Shown in pieces: positions 32,383-38,150 of a DNA stretch of 38,150 nt. This DNA comes from VMCP01 sp964408945 (GTDB lineage Bacteria; Bacteroidota; Bacteroidia; NS11-12g; UBA955). The translations under genes and the position numbers were made by a program. The notes beneath the pieces are model-generated. The model ran no database searches, had not been told where the DNA came from, and saw only the letters and a program-made list of their open reading frames with translations. Location: positions 1 through 38,150 of the forward strand of contig CAYPBJ010000021.1 of assembly GCA_964408945.1 (NCBI GenBank). Reading direction: 5' to 3'. Every line of letters starts with the position of its first letter. Positions within the stretch are counted from its first letter, which is position 1.

Positions 32383-32531
32383 ATTGGTATTTGGTANNNN
32401 NNNNNNNNNNNNNNNNNNNNNNNNNNNNNNNNNNNNNNNNNNNNNNNNNNNNNNNNNNNNNNNNNNNNNNNNNNNNNNNNNNNNNNNNNNNNNNNNAGGT
32501 ACTAGGTACTAGGTACCCACTACCTTGTACC
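32383..32531. repeat. Heptamer repeat locus containing an assembly gap
   Basis: Left of the gap are ATTGGTA and TTTGGTA (32383-32396). Right of it are AGGTACT, AGGTACT, AGGTACC, CACTACC, TTGTACC (32497-32531), all 7 bp apart. The motif is the reverse-complement relative of the A(A/T)GTACC array at 14207-14290. The stop codon of isocitrate dehydrogenase lies inside this array. The copy number in the gap is unknown. Confidence 0.85.
32397..32496. other. Assembly gap, 100 N
   Basis: A placeholder of exactly 100 N bounded on both sides by heptamer repeat units, so the tandem repeat itself most likely broke the assembly. Confidence 0.98.
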
Positions 32532-34733
32532 AAAAACCATATTCAATGTCGCTGAAGGTCTCATTGCTTTGCTTGCCTTCTCATCGTTCATGAAGTAGTA
32601 GCCGCCAATGTCAACTTTGTGGCCTTGAACGGCATTCAATTCAGAAACAATGGTAGATTCGTTTTGGATGAGGGATACGGCAACCGGTGCGAATTGAGCA
32701 GCCAATTCAGCGTCTTCTGTTTGTTTGGCCAATTCTTGTGCCCAGTATAAAGCTAAATAGAAGTGAGATCCACGGTTGTCGATGCCACCTATTTTGCGTG
32801 TAGGACTCTTGTCTTCGTTGAGGAAGGTTGCAGTTGCAGCGTCAAGGGTTTTAGATAAAACTGATGCTTTGGAGTTATTGAATTTATCAGCAAAGTGTTC
32901 AAGGCTAACGGCTAGGGCCAAAAATTCGCCCAAACTGTCCCAACGCAAGTAATTTTCTTCAATGAACTGTTCAACGTGCTTGGGTGCAGAACCTCCTGCA
33001 CCGGTTTCGAACAATCCACCGCCATCCATCAAAGGAACAATGGATAGCATTTTTGCCGAAGTTCCCAATTCCAAAATGGGGAACAAATCGGTGAGGTAGT
33101 CTCTCAATACGTTTCCAGTAACTGAAATGGTGTCCAAACCTTTTACCATGCGCTCGAAGCTGTAAGTCGTAGCTTCAGATGGTGACATGATCAAGATTTC
33201 AAGTCCCTCGGGATTGAATTCAGGAAGATAAGCATTGACTTTATTGATCAATTCACGGTCGTGTGCACGGTTAGAATCCAACCAGAAAACTGCTGGAGTC
33301 TGAGTAGCGCGGGCTCTTTTTACAGCCAATCCAACCCAATCTTTGATGGGGGCGTCTTTAACTTGACACATCCTGAAGATATCGCCTTTTTCAACGGTTT
33401 GAGACATAACGGTTTCGCCGTTGATGATTACTTCAACTATGCCGTTATCTGACATTTGGAAGGTTTTATCGTGGGATCCGTATTCTTCCGCCTTTTGAGC
33501 CATAAGTCCAACGTTGCTCACGCTTCCGATGGTGCTTGGATTCAAGGCTCCGTGTTTTTTGTGGAATTCTATGGTTGCGTGATAAACTCCGCTGTAGGAA
33601 CGATCTGGAATGACTGCTTTGGTATCTTGGGCTTTGCCTTCTTTGTTCCACATTCTACCGGATGTGCGAATCATGGCTGGCATGGATGCATCAATGATGA
33701 CGTCGCTGGGGACATGTAAGTTGGTGATTCCTTTATCAGAGTTTACCATTGCTAAAGCAGGACCTTCGTTTATGGCGCGGTCAAAAGCCGCAAGGATTTC
33801 TGATTTTTTAGGATCTGAAAGGGTGTTTACTTTATTTAATACATCACCCAGTCCATTGTTAGAGTCAATATTGAGTTCAGCGAATTCAGCTGCATATTGG
33901 GTGAAAACATCTTTGAAAAATACTTCTACAAATGCACCGAATAGGATGGGGTCGCTGACCTTCATCATGGTGGCTTTTAGGTGCACTGAGAACAGAACAT
34001 TTTGAGATTTTGCTTCTTCAATTTGCTCTGAAATGAAAGATTTTAGCTTGTTTAATGATAATGCGGCAGAATCTATAATCTCGCCAGCTTTCAGTTTTAA
34101 ACCTGCTTTTAATGTGGATTTTTCGCCGTGCGTATTGGTGAATACGATGTCTGCAGTACATTCGTTTGTTACTGTAATGCTTTTTTCGGAACCGTAGAAA
34201 TCACCTTCTGTCATGCTAGATACGTGTGATTTGCTATCGGAAGACCAAGCGCCCATGGAATGAGGGTGTTTTTTTGCGTAGTTTTTAATGGATTTAGGCG
34301 CTCTTCTATCGCTGTTGCCTTCTCTTAAAACAGGATTGACCGCTGATCCTTTGATCTTGTCGTAACGTTGTCTGACATCTTTTTCTTGGTCGTTTTGTGG
34401 TTCTGAGGGATAGTTTGGCACCGAAAAGCCTGCGGCTTGCAGTTCGGCAATGGCCGCATGCAATTGGGGCATGGATGCACTGATATTGGGAAGTTTAATT
34501 ATATTGGCTTCCGGAGTTTTGGCAAGCTCACCCAACATGAGAAGATCATCACTGATTCTTTGTCCTTCGGAAAGAAAATCAGGAAAACTAGCCAAGATTC
34601 GTCCAGCTAAGGAAATATCTTTAGTTTCGACTTGAATTCCTGCTTTTTCGGTGAAGAACTTAACGATTGGCAAAAGGCTGTAGGTTGCTAATGCTGGAGC
34701 CTCATCGGTTTTGGTATACAATATCTTCTGCAT
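32520..34733 (-). CDS. icd: Monomeric NADP-dependent isocitrate dehydrogenase
   Basis: A 737-residue enzyme of the monomeric IDH family (about 740 residues), converting isocitrate to 2-oxoglutarate in the TCA cycle. Typical segments are ILYTKTDEAPALATYSLLPI, SAVNPVLREGNSDRRAP, MGAWSSDSKSHVSSMTEGDF, KATMMKVSDPI, ALAMVNSDKGITNLHVPSDV, DNRGSHFYLALYWAQELA. ATG 34733 is chosen: an earlier in-frame TTG at 34751 belongs to the perfect -7 box. The last codons (encoding GTR) and the TAG stop are made of heptamer repeat sequence, so the extreme C-terminus appears shaped by repeat DNA. Confidence 0.95.
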   Translation of the reverse strand: MQKILYTKTDEAPALATYSLLPIVKFFTEKAGIQVETKDISLAGRILASFPDFLSEGQRISDDLLMLGELAKTPEANIIKLPNISASMPQLHAAIAELQAAGFSVPNYPSEPQNDQEKDVRQRYDKIKGSAVNPVLREGNSDRRAPKSIKNYAKKHPHSMGAWSSDSKSHVSSMTEGDFYGSEKSITVTNECTADIVFTNTHGEKSTLKAGLKLKAGEIIDSAALSLNKLKSFISEQIEEAKSQNVLFSVHLKATMMKVSDPILFGAFVEVFFKDVFTQYAAEFAELNIDSNNGLGDVLNKVNTLSDPKKSEILAAFDRAINEGPALAMVNSDKGITNLHVPSDVIIDASMPAMIRTSGRMWNKEGKAQDTKAVIPDRSYSGVYHATIEFHKKHGALNPSTIGSVSNVGLMAQKAEEYGSHDKTFQMSDNGIVEVIINGETVMSQTVEKGDIFRMCQVKDAPIKDWVGLAVKRARATQTPAVFWLDSNRAHDRELINKVNAYLPEFNPEGLEILIMSPSEATTYSFERMVKGLDTISVTGNVLRDYLTDLFPILELGTSAKMLSIVPLMDGGGLFETGAGGSAPKHVEQFIEENYLRWDSLGEFLALAVSLEHFADKFNNSKASVLSKTLDAATATFLNEDKSPTRKIGGIDNRGSHFYLALYWAQELAKQTEDAELAAQFAPVAVSLIQNESTIVSELNAVQGHKVDIGGYYFMNDEKASKAMRPSATLNMVFGTR

Positions 34734-34748
34734 GTTTTTGGGAAAACA

Positions 34749-34756
34749 CAAAGATA
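34749..34756 (-). promoter_or_regulatory. -7 element of isocitrate dehydrogenase gene
   Basis: TATCTTTG on the minus strand matches TAnnTTTG exactly and lies 15 nt before the ATG at 34733, just downstream of the terminator of the preceding gene. No clear -33 is seen. Confidence 0.65.
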
Positions 34757-34772
34757 CAAAATAGGGAGGGCA

Positions 34773-34802
34773 TAAAAAAAGGCGACCTCAAGAGGCCGCC
34801 CT
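34773..34802 (-). terminator. Rho-independent terminator of the T9SS beta-helix gene
   Basis: On the minus strand GGCGGCCTC pairs with GAGGTCGCC (9 bp with one G-U) around TT and is followed by seven T. It separates the T9SS gene (stop at 34823) from icd and means icd uses its own promoter. Confidence 0.85.
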
Positions 34803-34822
34803 TTACTATGAGAAAAAAACTA

Positions 34823-36792
34823 TTAGTTCTTTACAAATTTCATGTGGGCTGTTTTACCGTTTGATTGAACGGTAATGAAGTACAGACCGTTAGGCAATGA
34901 TTCAACGTTGATGTTTGAACGAGGAGCCATATCAGAAACGCTCATGATGGTTTTACCTGAAATGTCAGCGATCATAACATTCATGTTTGAGCTGCTTGAA
35001 GCGTAAATATTCAACTCGTTCTGAGTTGGATTTGGGAAAATGCTTACAGGCAAAGAGTTGATGTTTTTTACGTTGTTTGGAGTACAAACTTTCACGTAAA
35101 TACTATCGCTGGTAGAATAGTTTCCACAACCAGGTGCAGAGAACTTGTAAGTGATTACCACCCAACCTTCTTTAGTGATTTTGGTAGGGTCAAATTGATT
35201 TCCAGTAACGCCTTCACCTTCAAAGGTACCTTTGTTTGGATAAGCTGACATGTAAACCAATTCGCCGCCATCCAAACACGCCGTATCAGCATCAATGGTC
35301 AAGTCAATTAGATTATTGGTTTCGTGTGCTCCAATATCTCTACCATTAACAATGGCAAAACCACGTTGATCAAGTGCGGATCTAATTAAATTCTCGTCAG
35401 CACTGTCTATAGCAGGTGATCCTTCCAAAAGGGCAAAAGTTCTGGTTGGGCTGCAATTGAACGCTAAGGTGTCTAATTTTGGGTTGGTGATTTTGTAAGA
35501 GCCAACGATATTTTTGGTAGAATCTTTGAAGTAATTGCTGTATCTACCAACAATTGAATTTACAGGGTAAAAGACACCATTTGTAATGTAAATATCTTGT
35601 CCAAGAGTACCCTTGTTACCCCAGCAAATGGTATTGTGCATCCAAACTGAATCTTGTGACCAAATACCTCCACCAATACCTTCATTGGGATATTGTGCGT
35701 TATCGAAGTTTCCGGTTACTTNNNNNNNNNNNNNNNNNNNNNNNNNNNNNNNNNNNNNNNNNNNNNNNNNNNNNNNNNNNNNNNNNNNNNNNNNNNNNNN
35801 NNNNNNNNNNNNNNNNNNNNNTCGTTTCCGTTTTGAAACGTGATACCATCAATCCTTGCTGTTAAAGTAAAACCAATGTCTAATACACGACTTTTAGCAG
35901 TGAAAGGAGTTGCGTCAGATTGTAAGATGGTTTTATCTGGACCATCACCAAGAATGGTAATGTTTTGAGCAGCTTGAGCTAAGGTCATCTTCTCTTCAGT
36001 GTAAACACCTTCCTTGATGTAAACTACATCACCATCTTGGGCTTTAGTTAAACCTTCTTGAACGGTTACATAATCACCACCCGATTTAGCAACGGTGATT
36101 TTTTTGATGAAGTTTATAGAAATAGTGGTTGTTGAATTTTGAGTGCTGTCAGCTTTTCCGCCGTTTGTAAAAGCAGCATCAGTGAATTTAACCAAAATAT
36201 TGGTGTCAATGGCATGGTCATTTGATGCTCCGTCGAACACCAAATCAATCATAGAATCATTGGCTAAAAATGCCTGAGCAGTTAATCCGGAAGGAACACG
36301 CTCTACAGTAATTGCATTTGATGCAATTAGGTCTGTACCTGCAGTGCCTGCGAAACCTTGCCCTTTTAATTTGTTGTGAGTGATGGAAACGATATCGTTG
36401 ATTCTTCCGTCGTCAGAACTGCTTTCTGTAACTTTGATATGAGAAAATTTAATTGCTGGACCTTGTTTTGAAACTTTGATGAAGTTCCAACCGCTTGTTG
36501 GATATTCATCTATACTGTTTGAATAGTCTCGGTACATGCCATACATCATAGATGTGTCGCCGTACCACTCATCTAGGTCCCATCTTTTATAGTTTTTGGA
36601 AAAAGAGATGACATAACGGTTGTTACCTTTCGGGCCAACCCAATAGTGTTTCTTGTTGTAAGTTCCTTTGTGTTCGTAAACACCGGAAGTGTAAGGGTCA
36701 CCTTGTGCTTCAACAACAAGATTTGCAACTTGCGCGAAAATTCCTGAAACGAACAGGATGCTAATCGCTAAAAATGAATAAAACTTTTTCAT
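34823..36792 (-). CDS. T9SS-secreted right-handed beta-helix protein, interrupted by an assembly gap
   Basis: One gene split by the 100-N run at 35722-35821. From ATG 36792 the signal peptide is KKFYSFLAISILFVSGIFAQ. A beta-sandwich-like region follows, then a pectin-lyase-like start (YVTVQEGLTKAQDGDVVYIK, EGVYTEE, ITILGDGPDKTILQ, DGITFQNGN). Beyond the gap the reading frame is open to its edge (NAQYPNEGIGGGIWSQD) and continues with HNTICWGN, SPAIDSADENL and GRDIGAHE, the choice-of-anchor Q pattern. The C-terminus is a T9SS domain (VSIFPNPTQNELN, LPNGLYFITV). The two parts are in different frames across exactly 100 N, but the gap length is arbitrary. A -7-like GACCTTTG lies 15 nt upstream of the start. 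Confidence 0.85.
35722..35821. other. Assembly gap, 100 N
   Basis: A placeholder of exactly 100 N in the beta-helix gene. If the gene is intact, the missing length must be 2 modulo 3, because the flanking frames (codon starts at 0 and 1 modulo 3 on the minus strand) would otherwise not join. Confidence 0.98.
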
Positions 36793-36873
36793 GATTTCTC
36801 GAGCACAAAGGTCGTTCATAGTTTTGTTGAACTTTTTAACATTAGATAACATCAAATCTAAAAGCCTATAACA

Positions 36874-36885
36874 ATTGTTAACAAT
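36874..36885. promoter_or_regulatory. 12-bp perfect palindrome upstream of photolyase gene
   Basis: ATTGTTAACAAT is a perfect palindrome ending 5 nt before the ATG at 36891, in the 98-nt divergent spacer. It could be an operator, but AT-rich palindromes of this size arise by chance. Confidence 0.25.
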
Positions 36886-36890
36886 GGTAA

Positions 36891-38150
36891 ATGACCAAAA
36901 TGCTAAGTGATTGTCCCATTGTATTGTGGTTTAAAAGAGATCTTCGACTGTTCGATCAGCCGATGATTGAATACGCCATACAGCAAGATAGGCCAGTGGT
37001 TTTGCTTTATATTTTTGAAGATTCAGTTTTTAATTCAGAACATTACAGCGCAAGGCATCATCGGTTTGTTTGGGAATCAATTGAAGAGTTGAGAAGAATG
37101 GCCTTTCTCAAAAACCATGTTTTCTATGCAGTTCAAGCAGAAGCATTAGAAACATTTATGGCAATCAAATCAATGGTTGGTGAATTTGAGGTTGTAAGCG
37201 TTGAGGAAGTGGGGTTGGAGGTGACTTACAAAAGAGATCGCGAATTAAAATCGTGGTTTCAAGCACAAAACATCCCCTGGAAAGAAATCAGATATTCAGG
37301 AATTCGACGTGGACTGCAAAGCAGGAAGGGTTTCAACGAGTTTTGGTATTCATACATGGAAGCTCAGCAACACGATTCTGATTTAGAAAAAATCACGAAA
37401 TATGAGAATCTTGATTGGTCAAATTGGGCATCTTTAAATGAGTTAAAAGAAAAACCGGTGGTTGAGGGAATCACTCAAAAAGGAGGGTGTATTTGGGCCT
37501 TGAAATACTTGAATAGTTTCTTGTCAGATAGAATTTATAACTACGCCCGTTCCATTTCAAAACCCGAAGAATCAAGAACGGGGTGTTCGAGGATTAGTCC
37601 TTATTTGGCTTGGGGAAATATCAGTTTAAGGCAAGTATATCAGGCGCAGTATTGGGCTTCCAAGACGTCCAAAAACAAGCGAAACTTCAGTCAATTTGCT
37701 TCCCGATTGAGGTGGCGTGAGCATTTTATGCAAAAGTTTGAAAGCGAATGTGAGATGGAGTTTGTTCCTGTTAACCGAGGATATTCAACGCTTGAATTTG
37801 AAGGGAATATAGAAAACATCAAGCGCTGGCAAGATGGTCAAACAGGAATACCCTTGGTAGATGCATGCATGAGAGCATTGAATCACACCGGATACTTGAA
37901 CTTCAGAATGAGGGCCATGTTGGTGAGCTTTATAACACATCATTTGAACGAAAGTTGGGAAGCGGCAGCCTCGCATTTGTCAAAGCAGTTCTTAGATTTT
38001 GAGCCGGGAATTCACTTCCCTCAAATTCAGATGCAAGCGGGAATTACTGGTACAAACACCATTCGAATTTATAATCCTACGAAACAAGCTCAAGAACATG
38101 ATCCCAACGGCGATTTTATCAGAAAATGGGTTCCTGAATTGGCAGCGCTT
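36891..38150 (+). CDS. Photolyase/cryptochrome family protein, 3' end beyond the window
   Basis: An open frame of 420 codons running off the window. The N-terminal photolyase alpha/beta domain starts PIVLWFKRDLRLFDQPMIEY, followed by RHHRFVWESIEEL. The FAD-binding helical domain has TGCSRISPYLAWGNISLRQV (~228), RLRWREHFMQKF (~272), IPLVDACMRALNHTGYLNFR and IRIYNPTKQ. Photolyases repair UV dimers with blue light; cryptochromes sense it. In the FAD site, where CPD photolyases have NNGGWQWxASTGTD, this protein has FEPGIHFPQIQMQAGITGTN, losing the proximal tryptophan and the usual asparagine region. It therefore belongs to a divergent branch whose activity is uncertain. A second ATG lies 3 codons downstream. 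Confidence 0.88.
   Translation, partial: MTKMLSDCPIVLWFKRDLRLFDQPMIEYAIQQDRPVVLLYIFEDSVFNSEHYSARHHRFVWESIEELRRMAFLKNHVFYAVQAEALETFMAIKSMVGEFEVVSVEEVGLEVTYKRDRELKSWFQAQNIPWKEIRYSGIRRGLQSRKGFNEFWYSYMEAQQHDSDLEKITKYENLDWSNWASLNELKEKPVVEGITQKGGCIWALKYLNSFLSDRIYNYARSISKPEESRTGCSRISPYLAWGNISLRQVYQAQYWASKTSKNKRNFSQFASRLRWREHFMQKFESECEMEFVPVNRGYSTLEFEGNIENIKRWQDGQTGIPLVDACMRALNHTGYLNFRMRAMLVSFITHHLNESWEAAASHLSKQFLDFEPGIHFPQIQMQAGITGTNTIRIYNPTKQAQEHDPNGDFIRKWVPELAAL

Noticed and set aside
1..38150. tRNA, rRNA, CRISPR, insertion sequence or prophage
   Set aside because: Both strands were read for these; no cloverleaf, direct-repeat spacer array, transposase or integrase motif was found.

Overview
The window is about 38 kb of draft assembly from a member of the Bacteroidota. 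It contains three runs of exactly 100 N (6796-6895, 32397-32496, 35722-35821), which are scaffold placeholders. Several independent signs support the phylum: four secreted proteins carry the C-terminal type IX secretion (T9SS) sorting domain, promoters have the Bacteroidota -33/-7 form (TTTG or TTG, about 19 nt, TAnnTTTG), Shine-Dalgarno sequences are rare, and a serine-palmitoyltransferase-like enzyme, monomeric isocitrate dehydrogenase and a short ComEC are present. The class cannot be fixed from sequence alone; a Flavobacteriia-like lineage is a guess. The DNA is moderately AT-rich and densely coding, with no stretch above 300 bases without a gene. No tRNA, rRNA, CRISPR array, transposase or phage gene was seen.

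Layout. (1) 1-10,417 is mostly housekeeping: ribosomal protein bS21, acyl-CoA dehydrogenase, a ComEA-like helix-hairpin-helix protein behind a serine-palmitoyltransferase-like gene, an RsmI-like methylase, then a small membrane protein, Mrp/ApbC and a NifU-domain protein (Fe-S assembly), thymidine kinase, an interrupted conserved hypothetical, ComEC, enoyl-CoA hydratase and TatD. (2) 10,413-17,220 is a compact inorganic sulfur island: SoxB/5'-nucleotidase-like Tat protein, TauE/SafE exporter, TsdA-type dihaem cytochrome c, a persulfide dioxygenase fused to two rhodanese domains (CstB-like), a split YeeE/YedE transporter, and a convergent single-domain rhodanese. (3) 17,239-29,047 is surface biology: a 1307-residue T9SS adhesin-like protein, an OlsF-like double acyltransferase, two further T9SS proteins (one with a C25/gingipain-like layout that seems to lack the catalytic residues) and a GH5 mannanase. 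(4) 29,034-32,354 is a minus-strand operon of GH20 hexosaminidase, aspartylglucosaminidase and CutC. (5) 32,383-38,150 has a heptamer repeat with an assembly gap, monomeric isocitrate dehydrogenase, a T9SS beta-helix protein broken by a gap, and the 5' part of an atypical photolyase/cryptochrome.

The most notable observation is regulatory. Three promoters in the sulfur island (soxB-like, tauE-like, rhodanese) each carry a CRP/FNR-type 16-bp site whose centre is exactly 33 bp from the centre of a near-consensus -7 element (10413-10428, 12281-12296, 17204-17219). The soxB-like site is a perfect TGTGA-N6-TCACA palindrome. Together with the gene content this suggests a CRP/FNR-family-controlled regulon for oxidation and trafficking of thiosulfate, persulfide and sulfite in a heterotroph that shows no SoxAX/YZ here. 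A second theme is leaderless expression: at least five start codons lie only 4-6 nt after a -7 element, and at three genes the TTG inside the -7 box mimics a start codon.
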